The notes beneath the pieces were generated by a model. It made no database searches. It saw only the letters and a program-made list of their open reading frames with translations, and was not told the DNA's origin. Made by a program: the position numbers and the translations under genes. This document shows, in pieces, positions 45,289 to 54,240 of a stretch of DNA of 64,000 bases. Origin of the DNA: Haladaptatus sp. QDMS2 (GTDB taxonomy: Archaea > Halobacteriota > Halobacteria > Halobacteriales > Halococcaceae); the NCBI RefSeq assembly GCF_029338295.1, contig NZ_CP119791.1:1984001-2048000 (forward strand), read 5' to 3'. The stretch's first letter is position 1. Each line of letters begins with the position of its first letter.

Positions 45289-46575
45289 ATGGAGTATAGT
45301 CCACGCTTCCGATTGTTGCCCAACGAGGAGCAACGCGACACACTGGACTGGACGCGAAACACTGTGCGACAAGTGTACAATCACGGCCTCTACCGATTCA
45401 ACCAACTCGACGAATCCGAGGGAACCGTGAAACAACGAGTCCGGCAAGTCCGCAACGAGCTACCCGAACTCAAAACATGGTGGACTGACTTGCAAGACGT
45501 GTACTCGAAGGTCTTACAGACGCACATCGAGCGCATCGCTCGTAACATCACTAACCTCGGGAAACGCAAAGCGAAAGGCTACAACGTCGGCTCGTTGAAC
45601 TGGAAGAAACCACGAGAGTTCAGGAGTTTCACGTACAACCAATCGGGCTTCAAACTCGACACCAAGAGTGGCCCAAACGGACGTGGCAAACTTCGACTCT
45701 CGAAAATCGGCTGGATTCCAATCCGTCTCCACCGCGACATCCTCGAAGACGCCGAAATCAAAGAGGTAACGGTGAAGAAAGAACCGACTGGTGCGTGGTA
45801 CGCCTCGTTCTGTATTGAAGTCGAAAAACCTGCGAAGCCCTCAGTCGAATCTCTCACCGTTGACGATTGTGTTGGCATTGACCTTGGCGTTCTCAACTTC
45901 ATCCACGACTCGAACGGTCTTTCCGTTGGACGCCTCGACTTGTCCGACGACCGAGACCGACTTGAACGCGAACAACGAGCATTGTCTCGGAAAGAGTACG
46001 AGTCGAAAAATTGGGACAGACAGCGTCGGAGAGTAGCAAAAATCCACGCTCGGATGAACGAGAAGAAGTGGGACTTCAAGAACAAGCTCGCGCACTACTA
46101 CACGACGCACTACAAAGCCGTGTTTTTCGAAGACTTGAACGTAAAGGGGATGCTCAAAGGCCCACAGAACGCACGAAACAAAGCCGAAGTCGGATGGCGA
46201 GACCTAATCTCCATCTTCAAGCATCACGGTCGAAAGAACGGGTGCTACGTGGTCACGGTCAAGTCAGAACGAACGACGCTCAATTGTGTTTCATGCGAAA
46301 CGAGTGTGTACAAACCGTTGTGGGTTCGTGAACACTCATGTCCGACGTGCGGATTCAAGACTGACCGAGATTGGAATGCAGCACTCAACGTCCTCTCACG
46401 AGGACTGAAGAAACTAGGAGTGGTTCACTCCGAATTAATGCCTGTGGAGACTGCGACCGCTGTGTCTACTGACGGTGGCGAGTCATCGTCAATCGTCGTG
46501 GATGCAAGTCGCGTCTCAGAAGCAGGAAGCCCCGCCCTCAACGAAGCCGCGAAGCGGCTGAGTAGGGCGGGGTAG
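45289..46575 (+). CDS. tnpB: RNA-guided endonuclease TnpB (IS1341-type)
   Basis: 428 aa. The RuvC-like active site is intact: Asp198 in GIDLGVLNF, Glu281 in FFEDLNVKGM and Asp361 in TDRDWNAALN. A zinc finger (Cys333, 336, 351, 354) is inserted in the usual place. TnpB proteins are ancestors of Cas12 and cut DNA at sites matching a guide after an omega-RNA scaffold. The last 15 codons double as the scaffold. Codon use is less GC-rich than in neighbouring genes, consistent with transfer. Confidence 0.93.
   Translation: MEYSPRFRLLPNEEQRDTLDWTRNTVRQVYNHGLYRFNQLDESEGTVKQRVRQVRNELPELKTWWTDLQDVYSKVLQTHIERIARNITNLGKRKAKGYNVGSLNWKKPREFRSFTYNQSGFKLDTKSGPNGRGKLRLSKIGWIPIRLHRDILEDAEIKEVTVKKEPTGAWYASFCIEVEKPAKPSVESLTVDDCVGIDLGVLNFIHDSNGLSVGRLDLSDDRDRLEREQRALSRKEYESKNWDRQRRRVAKIHARMNEKKWDFKNKLAHYYTTHYKAVFFEDLNVKGMLKGPQNARNKAEVGWRDLISIFKHHGRKNGCYVVTVKSERTTLNCVSCETSVYKPLWVREHSCPTCGFKTDRDWNAALNVLSRGLKKLGVVHSELMPVETATAVSTDGGESSSIVVDASRVSEAGSPALNEAAKRLSRAG
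46530..46572 (+). ncRNA. Predicted omega-RNA scaffold overlapping the tnpB 3' end
   Basis: Arms CCCCGCCCT (46530-46538) and AGGGCGGGG (46564-46572) pair perfectly around 25 bases that contain an inner hairpin AGCCGC-GAA-GCGGCT (46545-46559). It lies at the end of the tnpB coding sequence and ends one base before the stop codon (TAG, 46573-46575). Known omega-RNA and the haloarchaeal sense-overlapping RNAs of IS1341 genes have this position; the guide would be the sequence just beyond the right end. Confidence 0.65.
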
Positions 46576-46576
46576 T

Positions 46577-46915
46577 TCACAACAACGAGAGGTCGCCGGT
46601 CACCTTGTCGATCAGATTGTCCGGTCCTGGGCCGACGGCGAGCGTGGTGACCGTCCCCGGTTCAAGTTGGGTGTGTCCGGCGTCGCGGATGATGGCGTAG
46701 GGGAGGCCTTCGGCGCGGGCCTTGTCGGCGAGTTCGAACAGCTCTGACTCGCTGCTCGCTTTCAGAACGACCTTCTTCTGTCCCTCGCCCTTCCATTCGG
46801 TGCGCGTTGGTGTGTCTGCGTCCTCGTAGGCGGAGAGCGAGGCGTGGGCCACTTGCGCGGCGAGTTTGCCCGTGCCCATCCCGATGTCCGTGCGGGCGAC
46901 GATGGCCTGTTTCAT
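46577..46915 (-). CDS. pth2: Peptidyl-tRNA hydrolase, type 2
   Basis: 112 aa from [26 protein letters not shown], with the Pth2 pattern of an N-terminal Lys-Gln-x-x-Val-x-Arg and [11 protein letters not shown]. It releases peptides from peptidyl-tRNA. The C-terminal end VTGDLSLL is typical, so the coding region appears complete even though the TnpB element ends exactly at its stop codon. Confidence 0.95.
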   Translation of the reverse strand: MKQAIVARTDIGMGTGKLAAQVAHASLSAYEDADTPTRTEWKGEGQKKVVLKASSESELFELADKARAEGLPYAIIRDAGHTQLEPGTVTTLAVGPGPDNLIDKVTGDLSLL

Positions 46916-47000
46916 ACACGAGGCGAATCGCCCGTGGCGTATAGGTGTGGCTACTCGCCACGGGAGAAAGTACTTAGCAAGTTGTCGAGAAGTCGCCACA

Positions 47001-47636
47001 ATGTTCGTCAAAACCCTCCTGTTCGACCCCGGGACGTTCTTCGAGGAGAACCCGTGGGCCGACGACCTCGCGGCCGCGACGGGTGCGGTCGTCCTTGCCG
47101 CCCTCGTCACTGTCGTCAACCTCCTGCTCATGGGGCTGATTTTCGCCCAGAAGATAGACGCGATGGTCACACACAATGGCCAGCAGGTCTCCGCGGACTC
47201 GGTTCTCTGGGACGTGTTCCTCGGTCAGTTGCCAGTCGTCTTCATCGCTGCCATCATCGGTTGGGTCCTCGTTACTGTCGTCCTCCACATCGGTATCAAA
47301 CTCGCAGACGGCGAGGGAACGTTCGGCGACTCGCTTCGGATTACTGGCTGGGCGACGATTCCCACCATCTTCACTGCGTTTCTCGTGACTGGCTCCGTGT
47401 ACCTCACGCTACGTGGACAACCCGTCTCGTCGTCCCCCGAGCAGTTCGTCGCCCTCGTCCAGCGAATGCAGGGCGGTGCGGGCATCCTCGGAATTCTCAT
47501 CTCGCTCGTTTCGGTAGGCTGGCAGGGTTATATCTGGGCGTTCGGGATGAAGGAGTTCCACGAACTCGAACCAGACACCGCCCTGCTCATCGCGGGCATC
47601 GTCGCCTTCCTGTTGTTCATCACGTCTGCGGTCTGA
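47001..47636 (+). CDS. Yip1 family membrane protein
   Basis: 211 aa from [20 protein letters not shown] with five hydrophobic helices. The FDPGTFFEE entrance motif and the Yip1 helical core match the family. Prokaryotic function is unknown; eukaryotic members act in vesicle trafficking. It diverges from pth2. Confidence 0.82.
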   Translation: MFVKTLLFDPGTFFEENPWADDLAAATGAVVLAALVTVVNLLLMGLIFAQKIDAMVTHNGQQVSADSVLWDVFLGQLPVVFIAAIIGWVLVTVVLHIGIKLADGEGTFGDSLRITGWATIPTIFTAFLVTGSVYLTLRGQPVSSSPEQFVALVQRMQGGAGILGILISLVSVGWQGYIWAFGMKEFHELEPDTALLIAGIVAFLLFITSAV

Positions 47637-47691
47637 TTCGAGAGGCAAGCAACCAGCGCATTTTACGACCCCGGGAGGACGATAGAGTTGT

Positions 47692-48279
47692 ATGATACTT
47701 TCAGACGCGGACATCCGCGAGCGCCTCACGGACGGCGACCTCGTGGTCGAACCGCTCGCAGACCCCGAACTGCAGATTCAACCGGCCAGCATCGACCTCC
47801 GACTCGGCCCCGAGTTTCTCGAATTTCAGCGGGCCAACATCCCGTGTATCCACCCCAACCGCGACGACGAGGTCGGGAAATACGTCAAAGAGACGGTCGT
47901 GGAGGAAGATGGGGAGTTCATCCTGCACCCGGGCGACTTCGTCCTCGGGACGACCATCGAGCGCGTCGAGATTCCGGCTGACCTGCTCGCCCACGTCGAG
48001 GGTCGCTCCTCGCTTGGGCGTCTCGCCATCGTCGTCCACGCGACGGCGGGCGTCGTGGACCCGGGCTACCGGGGCCAGATAACGCTCGAACTCTCGAATC
48101 TCGGCACCGCGCCAGTCGCGCTCACGCCGGGCATGCGCATCTCTCAGCTCATCTTCACGGAACTCAAGACCCGCTCGGAGCGACCCTACGGTTCCGAACG
48201 CGGTTCGAAGTACCAGGACCAGGTCGGCCCCCAAGCCTCACGGATTGGGGGTGACCGGGAGTTCGGTGGCGACCAGTGA
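47692..48279 (+). CDS. dcd: dCTP deaminase
   Basis: 195 aa. Substrate loops include [34 protein letters not shown] and [15 protein letters not shown], where Glu of TLELSN is the catalytic acid. It makes dUTP (or dUMP in the bifunctional form, which I cannot exclude) for thymidylate synthesis. Its TGA overlaps the GTG start of thiR. Confidence 0.95.
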   Translation: MILSDADIRERLTDGDLVVEPLADPELQIQPASIDLRLGPEFLEFQRANIPCIHPNRDDEVGKYVKETVVEEDGEFILHPGDFVLGTTIERVEIPADLLAHVEGRSSLGRLAIVVHATAGVVDPGYRGQITLELSNLGTAPVALTPGMRISQLIFTELKTRSERPYGSERGSKYQDQVGPQASRIGGDREFGGDQ

Positions 48280-49172
48280 GATTCGTCGAAGAAATCGTCG
48301 TCGACGAGTTCCTCCCCACGTTTCGGTCGATGCTCGCAGAGGCGCTTCGTGACCGCGGCCTGACTCAGAGTGAAGTCGCCGCGGTGCTCGGCATCAGCCA
48401 GAGCGCCGTCTCGAAGTACGCCCACGGTGAGGTAACGCGCAACCAGCAGGTACTCGAAGACGAGCGCGTCGTGAACCTCGTCACGCGCCTCGCAGACGGC
48501 CTCGCGGAAGGCGACATGACGCCCGTACAGGGCCTCATCGAGACGGAGGTGCTCATCCGCCAACTCGAACGCGGCGACCTCCTCGCTCAATTGCACGAAG
48601 CCGAGATGCCGGCGCTCGCCCGCTACGACGGCCCGCTCTCGATTCACGACCCGGAAAGCGGCCTCAGAGCCTCAGAGCGCGTCCTCTCGTCGGTACGCCG
48701 GGGCATCCGGACGCTCCAGAACACGTCCGGGTTCGCCGCGCTCATCCCGAACGTCGGGTCGAACCTCGTCGAGTGTCTGCCCGACGCGGCGACCATCGAC
48801 GACGTAGTCGGCGTCCCCGGCCGCATCTTCGACGTGAAGGGAACCGCGACCGTCCCCGGCGAACCAGAATTCGGCGTGAGCGAGCACGTCGCGAGCGTCC
48901 TGCTGGCTGCCCGTCGGAACGGGTCGCCCGCTCGCGCCGCGCTCAACATCCGCTACGACGACCGTATCGCGAGTGCCCTCGACGACGCCGGGTACACCGC
49001 CGCGACGTTCGACGCCGACCTGCCTCTCGACGAGGCAATCGACGCCGCGCTGGCGGATGACCCAACTGTGGACGTGCTCTCCCAGCCCGGCGGCTTCGGC
49101 ATCGAACCGATTACGTACCTGCTCGGGAGCGACGCGCAGGCCGTCGCAGAGCGCGTTCGGGACCTCGTCTGA
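48276..49172 (+). CDS. thiR: ThiR, thiamine-responsive regulator (HTH-ThiN)
   Basis: 298 aa with a GTG start overlapping dcd by 4 bp. An N-terminal helix-turn-helix (about 15-60; [20 protein letters not shown]) is followed by a long linker and a C-terminal ThiN-like domain (about 130-298; [22 protein letters not shown]). In archaea this fusion is the repressor ThiR, which senses thiamine phosphate and controls thiamine genes such as thi4, encoded about 1 kb downstream here. It overlaps the next methyltransferase gene by 1 bp. Confidence 0.9.
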   Translation: MRFVEEIVVDEFLPTFRSMLAEALRDRGLTQSEVAAVLGISQSAVSKYAHGEVTRNQQVLEDERVVNLVTRLADGLAEGDMTPVQGLIETEVLIRQLERGDLLAQLHEAEMPALARYDGPLSIHDPESGLRASERVLSSVRRGIRTLQNTSGFAALIPNVGSNLVECLPDAATIDDVVGVPGRIFDVKGTATVPGEPEFGVSEHVASVLLAARRNGSPARAALNIRYDDRIASALDDAGYTAATFDADLPLDEAIDAALADDPTVDVLSQPGGFGIEPITYLLGSDAQAVAERVRDLV

Positions 49173-49858
49173 TGAGCGGCACGGCAGCCGCCCAGCAGTT
49201 CTACGGTCGATGGGCGCGTCTCTACGACGTCATCGCCACCTCCACGCCCGGCGTCGGATCGGTGCGCGACGCGGCCGTCTCGACGCTCGCACTCGAACCC
49301 GGCGACACCGTCCTCGACATGGGCTGTGGGACGGGGGCGAACTTCCCGTTCATCCGCGAGCGAATCGGCTCAGATGGGACGTTGGTGGGCGTCGATTACA
49401 CGGCAGGGATGCTGGACCAGGCCCATGCGCGAGTGGAGCGTGAGGACTGGGCGAACGTCTACGTCGTCCGGGGAGACGCGAGTCGTCCCCCAGTATGCGG
49501 GCCGGTCGATGCCGTCATCTCGTCGTTCGTCGTCGGGATGCTCGGTGACCCAGAACGCACCGTTGGCGACTGGATTTCACTCCTCCGGCCCGGCGGTCGC
49601 ATCGTCCTGCTCGACGCCGCCCAGAGTTCGCGCCTCGTCGGCGAACCGCTAAACGCGCTGTTTCAGGCGTTCGTCCTCGCCTCGTCGCCACCCGGAACCC
49701 GCAGTCGCCACCGCGAGGAACCGTGGAACGTCCTCGATTCGCGGGTTGCGGCGGCGCGGCGCGCGCTCGAACACGGAACCGTCGCTCGGACGCACGAAGA
49801 CCGGGCGCTCGGATTCGTGCAGGTGACGGGCGGCAGGCGGCCGGAATCGAACGAGTGA
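49172..49858 (+). CDS. Class I SAM-dependent methyltransferase
   Basis: 228 aa. SAM motifs are DTVLDMGCGTGANFPF, LVGVDYTAGMLDQA and VDAVISSFVVGML. It is UbiE-like and its acceptor is unknown. Start and stop of thiR share one base (TGATG), so it is translated with the thiamine regulator, though nothing in it points to thiamine chemistry. Confidence 0.88.
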   Translation: MSGTAAAQQFYGRWARLYDVIATSTPGVGSVRDAAVSTLALEPGDTVLDMGCGTGANFPFIRERIGSDGTLVGVDYTAGMLDQAHARVEREDWANVYVVRGDASRPPVCGPVDAVISSFVVGMLGDPERTVGDWISLLRPGGRIVLLDAAQSSRLVGEPLNALFQAFVLASSPPGTRSRHREEPWNVLDSRVAAARRALEHGTVARTHEDRALGFVQVTGGRRPESNE

Positions 49859-49923
49859 GTTTCGCTCGCTGCCATCGCGGAACCGCGATAATTGATATTC
49901 TCGGACCGAGTACGGTCTAGTGT

Positions 49924-50190
49924 ATGGTGCGAGATAACATGTCACACGCCAATTCGACCGAAAACGGGAGCAACGCTACTCCCCGTGTCGGGTTCGTCGC
50001 CCACCACGCGCTCGGCATGGTTGGACTGGTCGTCGCCCTGGTGCTCGTGGCGAGCACCTACTCACTCGTCGTTTTACTGGCGAGTGAACTGGGCGTCCTC
50101 TCCTCCGTCGCCATCGTCTTCTTCGTCTTCCTCGTGTGGTGGCTGTTCTGGCTGGCGATGGAACTCGTCTGGACCTCCCGGCGGGCGTGA
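49924..50190 (+). CDS. Small membrane protein, 88 aa
   Basis: A short hydrophilic head (MVRDNMSHANSTENG) precedes two long hydrophobic helices (about 29-53 and 57-84). The start could also be at MSHANS five codons later. Its stop nearly meets the convergent thi4 stop, one base apart. Function unknown. Confidence 0.65.
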   Translation: MVRDNMSHANSTENGSNATPRVGFVAHHALGMVGLVVALVLVASTYSLVVLLASELGVLSSVAIVFFVFLVWWLFWLAMELVWTSRRA

Positions 50191-50191
50191 C

Positions 50192-51118
50192 TCAGTCGTC
50201 GGCCGGGGCCGCTCGCTGGCCGAGGGAGACGGGTTCTGCCTCCACGCCCAGTTCGTCGAGCGCGGCCTGCGCCGCCTTCTTCCCCGAGAGTAACATCGCA
50301 CCGAAGGTCGGTCCCATGCGCGGGAGTCCGTAGGTCGTCGCCGTCGCCATGCCGGTGACGATGACCCCGTCGTGGGCGAGGCCCGTCTTCTCGACGACGG
50401 CGTCCTCGGACTTGCCGACCCACATCGAGTCGTGGCCGGGCGAGTCGTGGCCCGGTGCGCCGTACTCGCCGGACCCGGTCTTGTCCATGCCGGTGTTGTG
50501 TTCTGCGGCGTGTTCGAGGCCGGGCGCGGAGAAGACGCCGCGCTCTCTGAGTTTGCTGATGACGAGCGCGTCGTGACCCGTCCCGTCGATGACGAGGTCA
50601 CTCTCGACGGCCACCGGGTCCACGCAGGTGAGTTCTCGTGGCAGGGCGTGGACCGGCGTCCAGTTCATCACGATGCCGCCGACGCGATGGTCTTCTCGCA
50701 CCACGATGTCGGTGAACTCGGTCATGTTCTGAATCTTCGCCCCCGCCGCACAGGCCGACTCGATGAGCGCGGACGTGGCGTGGGGACCGTCCGCGAGGTA
50801 CAGCCCTTCCGTGTCGGTGTCCTCGTACGGGACGCCGAGTTCGTCGAGCACGTGGTGAGCGGGGCTTCTGACGGTAATCTTGTTCATCAGGAACCCGCCG
50901 AGCCAGAACCCGCCGCCGAGGTAGTTGTTCTTCTCTACGACCATCGTCTTCACGCCGCGACTGGACAGCTCCTTCGCGGCGACCAACCCGGAGGGCCCAC
51001 CGCCGACGATGATGACGTCGGACTCGACGTGGTCTAAGAACTCCTCGCTCCAGGACTGGGCGATTGCACTCGTTACGCTCGCTTCACTGGCCTCGCTGAA
51101 TGGGTCGAACTGCGTCAT
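50192..51118 (-). CDS. thi4: Thiazole synthase Thi4
   Basis: 308 aa from [16 protein letters not shown]-binding [13 protein letters not shown] (36-48) and the Thi4 motif [13 protein letters not shown] (68-80). Cys165 in RELTCVDP occupies the position of the active-site cysteine shown to be essential in Haloferax THI4, so the sulfur for the thiazole may come from the protein itself. It makes ADP-thiazole from NAD and glycine in thiamine synthesis. Its promoter carries a palindrome that could be a ThiR site. Confidence 0.95.
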   Translation of the reverse strand: MTQFDPFSEASEASVTSAIAQSWSEEFLDHVESDVIIVGGGPSGLVAAKELSSRGVKTMVVEKNNYLGGGFWLGGFLMNKITVRSPAHHVLDELGVPYEDTDTEGLYLADGPHATSALIESACAAGAKIQNMTEFTDIVVREDHRVGGIVMNWTPVHALPRELTCVDPVAVESDLVIDGTGHDALVISKLRERGVFSAPGLEHAAEHNTGMDKTGSGEYGAPGHDSPGHDSMWVGKSEDAVVEKTGLAHDGVIVTGMATATTYGLPRMGPTFGAMLLSGKKAAQAALDELGVEAEPVSLGQRAAPADD

Positions 51119-51121
51119 ACC

Positions 51122-51148
51122 ACTCGGTAATATAACCAAGTAATACAA
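51122..51148 (-). promoter_or_regulatory. thi4 promoter with palindrome; candidate ThiR operator
   Basis: ACTCGGT-AATATA-ACCAAGT (51122-51141) has 7-bp arms with one mismatch. The TATA-like TGTATTAC on the minus strand (51141-51148) is about 26 bp before the ATG, so the palindrome covers the start of a leaderless transcript, where a repressor would act. ThiR is encoded 2 kb away. The site consensus is not known to me, so the link is inference. Confidence 0.5.
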
Positions 51149-51165
51149 AGGCGTTTGGGTCAGCG

Positions 51166-51441
51166 TCAGTCGCGGTCAGGTGGGTGGAAATCGTCGGTGC
51201 GGTGGACGAACCGGCGGCTAACCAGTGACATTCTAGGGGCGGACGCGAGCGACCAGTTCGGACGCGCGCCCGTCACGAGGTAGAAGCCGCTTACAGCGAC
51301 TGCGCCGACGAGGGCGACCGTCAGCACCACGCTCAGGGCGAGGCTCAGACGCTGGGTGTACGTCGCCGCCGCGACGGCGAGCAAGAGGGTGCCAACCACG
51401 AGCCGGAGCGTGCGGTCGGTTCCGCCGACATTCTTCTGCAT
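51166..51441 (-). CDS. DUF2892 (YgaP-like) membrane protein
   Basis: 91 aa. [17 protein letters not shown] followed by a helix pair (about 12-58) is the DUF2892 pattern, seen also in the rhodanese YgaP. Function is unknown. Upstream of thi4, same strand, 48 bp from it. Confidence 0.78.
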   Translation of the reverse strand: MQKNVGGTDRTLRLVVGTLLLAVAAATYTQRLSLALSVVLTVALVGAVAVSGFYLVTGARPNWSLASAPRMSLVSRRFVHRTDDFHPPDRD

Positions 51442-51525
51442 CTCGCTATCTGTAGGCGACGAGACATCCTAATCTCGAAGCACAACTGGTTGGGGAGTTG
51501 CGCAGGTATTCGACCGTGACTGGCC

Positions 51526-51873
51526 TCAGGGGCGCAGGTTTCGGTTGAGCAGATCGAAAATCTTGCGCGTGTCGCGGGCGTCGAAGGAGATGACCTCCGT
51601 GTGGTCTGCGAAAAAGGCGACCGTCCGCGACTCGACGTCGACCAGCAGGTTCCGTGGAACCGTCGATGGCGCGAGTCGGTTCGTGACCGGGAAGGTGACG
51701 CCGCCGTGGCCGTCGTACAACCGGGAGAGCGCGTCGTAGAGTTTCCGCGTGTCGCGCTGGTCCAGTTCGAACCAGATTGGGCTGAACGTCGCCACCTTGA
51801 ACCGACCGCCTTCGAGCGAGGCGAACGGCTGGCAGGTCACGAGCGGTGGGCCGAGCTGTACGGAATCGTCCAT
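51526..51873 (-). CDS. Hypothetical protein, 115 aa
   Basis: Starts MDDSVQLGPPLV. Two similar parts each end in an alpha-helical DTRK motif (RDTRKLYDAL at about 49-58, RDTRKIFDLL at about 100-109), suggesting a duplicated fold. There is no membrane segment. I do not recognise the family. It lies 42 bp downstream of the phosphopantothenate synthetase gene, so it may share its transcript. Confidence 0.65.
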   Translation of the reverse strand: MDDSVQLGPPLVTCQPFASLEGGRFKVATFSPIWFELDQRDTRKLYDALSRLYDGHGGVTFPVTNRLAPSTVPRNLLVDVESRTVAFFADHTEVISFDARDTRKIFDLLNRNLRP

Positions 51874-51915
51874 CGCTCTCTCTACGTCGCACACCGACAA
51901 AATCGTTTCAGCGCC

Positions 51916-52671
51916 TCAGTCGTCGCGGTCGGTGCCTTCTCGAATCGCCCGCTCTGCCGCTTCGAGGGCGGCCTCGCGGTCGAAGTCGGCGACGATGGTC
52001 TCAAGTTCCTCGCGGGACGCTCCCTTCAGGTCCCGAGCGTGGCGCGTGATGTTCGGAATCGCCCGCATCACGTTGTCGATGACCGGGACGGCGGCCATCT
52101 GCGGCGAGCGGGATTTCGGGTTCAGGTCGACGACGATTTCGGTCTTCCCCATCGCGCCGAGCGCCTCCGCGCGGTCGCCGTCTTCGAGCGGGACGAGCAC
52201 CACGTCTGCGTCGAAGATGCCGTCTGCATCTACCTTGCCGCGCTCGTGGCTCAGGCCCGGAATCCGTGCGTCTGCCGTGAGCCCTTTCACGTCCGTCGCG
52301 CCGTGCTCTGCCAAGTGGTCAGCGATGGCCTGCATTCGCTCTGGCGTCCGGTTGAACAGGTTCACCTCGATGTCCGCACCGGTCACCTCGGCGAGTTCGA
52401 CGATTTCGCCGGGCACGAGCGCGGCGACGTTGCCGTTCACCGAGAGGACGGCGTGGTCCGCGAGCAAGAGGTGGGCAGCGGCGGCGCGTGCGGCCTCGTC
52501 CGCGCTCGGAAGCGTCCGTTCCCCGAGCAGGTAGTCGTAGGCCTCGCCACGCCCCTCGGCGATGAGTCCCTGGAGACTGGTGATGCCCGTTCGCACCCCT
52601 TCCTCGATGCGGTGTCGCGTGAGTAGCGACTCGTAGCGGGGGTGGTCTTCGGGAACCTCGATTTCGCTCAT
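51916..52671 (-). CDS. 4-phosphopantoate-beta-alanine ligase (phosphopantothenate synthetase)
   Basis: 251 aa, archaeal DUF137 family. SVNGNVAALVPGE, IEVNLFNRTPERM and VVDLNPKSRSPQMA are family landmarks. It condenses 4-phosphopantoate with beta-alanine, the archaeal replacement of PanC/CoaA order. The pantoate kinase that makes its substrate is the gene before it (36 bp), a classic archaeal CoA pair. Confidence 0.95.
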   Translation of the reverse strand: MSEIEVPEDHPRYESLLTRHRIEEGVRTGITSLQGLIAEGRGEAYDYLLGERTLPSADEAARAAAAHLLLADHAVLSVNGNVAALVPGEIVELAEVTGADIEVNLFNRTPERMQAIADHLAEHGATDVKGLTADARIPGLSHERGKVDADGIFDADVVLVPLEDGDRAEALGAMGKTEIVVDLNPKSRSPQMAAVPVIDNVMRAIPNITRHARDLKGASREELETIVADFDREAALEAAERAIREGTDRDD

Positions 52672-52707
52672 AGCACTGCTTCGGTCGGCCGCCTGAAAAA
52701 TCGCGCG

Positions 52708-53541
52708 TTACTCTTCAAGGGTCGCACCCGGTGGGTGGATGCGACACGAATGCGCGTCGTAGCCAGCGTCCGAGAGGCCGGTTCCGAGCGCGAACACCGT
52801 CTGGCCGAGCATCGCCATCGCGGCCTGCCCACCCGCGTCCTGGACGGCGTCGATGGCCGTCTCCACCTCCGCAGTCAGCAGGTCTGCCTCGCGGGCGAAT
52901 CGCCGAGAGGCGACCATCAACCGGGTGAGCGTCGGCTCTTCCATCAGGAAGGAGAGCGCACGTTCGCCCGCCGCCGTGAGTTGCACCGTGTCTCCCGTGA
53001 TGATGTCGGCCGTCGAAAGCGAGCCAAACGTGCAGTACTCGACCGGGCCGCGGGCTGGAATCCCATCCAGGGTTCCGAAGCCGGGTGCGCCAGGTTCGAG
53101 CCGGATTGGAATCCCCCCGCGTGCCTGCGCTACCACGTCGCCGAGGCCGGTGCCCGCCTGCACCTCACCCGCGTGAGCGAGGCCGACCAGCGTGTTTTCA
53201 GACCGGTGGAGGTCGAAGACAGCGTTCGCTCCGAGCGCCGTGCCGAGAGCGGTGGCCCCGGAGACGCCGAAACCCGCGCTTATCGGGAGGTCGGTCGTCG
53301 CCGTTACCGTACACGAGACGCCGAGTTCCGAGAGGACGTGGTTCACCGCGGTCATCTCTGTGGGACGGCCGTCGAGCGTGACCGTCGTCTCTGCTGCCGG
53401 CTCGACGGTGACGTGAACGCCGTCGGTCAGCGTGAGGCCCGCCCCGCGCGACCCCGCACGGAGTGGGTCGTCGTGCTGGTGGGCGCTGAAGAATCCAGTG
53501 ACGTGGCCGGGAACGAACGCCTGCGCTCGCTCTCGACTCAT
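52708..53541 (-). CDS. Pantoate kinase (GHMP family)
   Basis: 277 aa. The GHMP ATP-loop is PISAGFGVSGATALG (about 87-101). It phosphorylates pantoate before beta-alanine is added, as in archaeal CoA synthesis. Starts MSRERAQAFVPGHVTGFF, the family's substrate-binding entrance. It is transcribed before the phosphopantothenate synthetase gene. Confidence 0.94.
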   Translation of the reverse strand: MSRERAQAFVPGHVTGFFSAHQHDDPLRAGSRGAGLTLTDGVHVTVEPAAETTVTLDGRPTEMTAVNHVLSELGVSCTVTATTDLPISAGFGVSGATALGTALGANAVFDLHRSENTLVGLAHAGEVQAGTGLGDVVAQARGGIPIRLEPGAPGFGTLDGIPARGPVEYCTFGSLSTADIITGDTVQLTAAGERALSFLMEEPTLTRLMVASRRFAREADLLTAEVETAIDAVQDAGGQAAMAMLGQTVFALGTGLSDAGYDAHSCRIHPPGATLEE

Positions 53542-53601
53542 CGGCTCTTCGCCTCCATCGCCCGGTCACCCAGCATCATCTACTCGCGACTCCGTTACCC
53601 G

Positions 53602-53620
53602 ATTGTAAAACGTTTACAAT
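53602..53620. promoter_or_regulatory. Perfect 8-bp inverted repeat between pantoate kinase and flavoprotein genes
   Basis: ATTGTAAA (53602-53609) and TTTACAAT (53613-53620) with a 3-bp spacer. It spans the stop codon of the flavin-type gene and lies about 60-80 bp before the pantoate kinase start. It may be an operator for the CoA pair or a weak terminator for the upstream gene. Confidence 0.4.
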
Positions 53621-54192
53621 TTATTCTCGTCGTCGAAGAAGTCGGTTCGTTTCGCGCCCTCGTCGTCGGTCCCCCACGGCGGGTCGAACTCCTCGATAGA
53701 GAGTTGGGGGAGGTGTTTCGCACAGTGGATGTACGCCTCCTCGACGTCCACCTTCACCCACACCTTCTGCCGGTCGGTTCCCGAGGGGTCGACGGCACCC
53801 GACAACTCGTCGTGCAGGGTGGCCGGCCCGTTCACGTGCAGTCCGACGGTGGTGTCCCACCAATCGACGAACGTGAGGCTGGCGTAGGGGTTCTCTTCGA
53901 TGTTGCCGAGCGAGGCGTGGACGCCGTTGCCCCGGTACTCGGGGTAGGCGAGTGTCTTCTCGTCGAGGACGGTGACGAACCCGCGCGGTCCGAGTCGCGG
54001 CGAGCAGTCTGTGTGCCCGTTCGCGTCGGCGGTCGCGAGAAAGAACAGGATGCGCTCACCGATGAACCGCTGCATCACTTCGTTCAACTCCTCGTGCATG
54101 CTGTCCTCGTAGAAGCGAAGTGCCCGTTCTTTCGTCCCGAAACGCTCTTGCAGCGCGTGCTCGCCGTCGCTGCCCGGCAGCTCGTCTCCCAT
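53614..54192 (-). CDS. Pyridoxamine 5'-phosphate oxidase-like (FMN-binding split barrel) protein
   Basis: 192 aa. The split-barrel pattern is ILFFLATADANGHTDCSPRLGPRGFV, with GNGVHASLGNIEENPYASLTFV after it. Members bind FMN, F420 or haem; the cofactor is not decided. It is not a complete PdxH, whose substrate residues are missing. Confidence 0.82.
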   Translation of the reverse strand: MGDELPGSDGEHALQERFGTKERALRFYEDSMHEELNEVMQRFIGERILFFLATADANGHTDCSPRLGPRGFVTVLDEKTLAYPEYRGNGVHASLGNIEENPYASLTFVDWWDTTVGLHVNGPATLHDELSGAVDPSGTDRQKVWVKVDVEEAYIHCAKHLPQLSIEEFDPPWGTDDEGAKRTDFFDDENKL

Positions 54193-54240
54193 TGGCGGCG
54201 CTACGGAGGTCGCGGGTATGGGCGTATCGGTTGCCGACCC

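Larger units (their letters stand above)
45211..46580 (+). mobile_element. IS1341-type (IS200/IS605) element, tnpB only
   Basis: A single tnpB without tnpA, in an AT-richer block than its neighbours. The right end falls at the end of the GGGG-TAGTTCAC segment next to the pth2 stop codon. The left end cannot be fixed: the 80 bp before the ATG (TTCAAACACC, CATTAATACACC, TTTTATACATC) contain no terminal inverted repeat, as expected for this family. Movement would need a tnpA in trans. Confidence 0.65.

Noticed and set aside
45289-46575. Complete IS605 transposon
   Set aside because: No tnpA gene is present within or near the element; only the TnpB part is supported.
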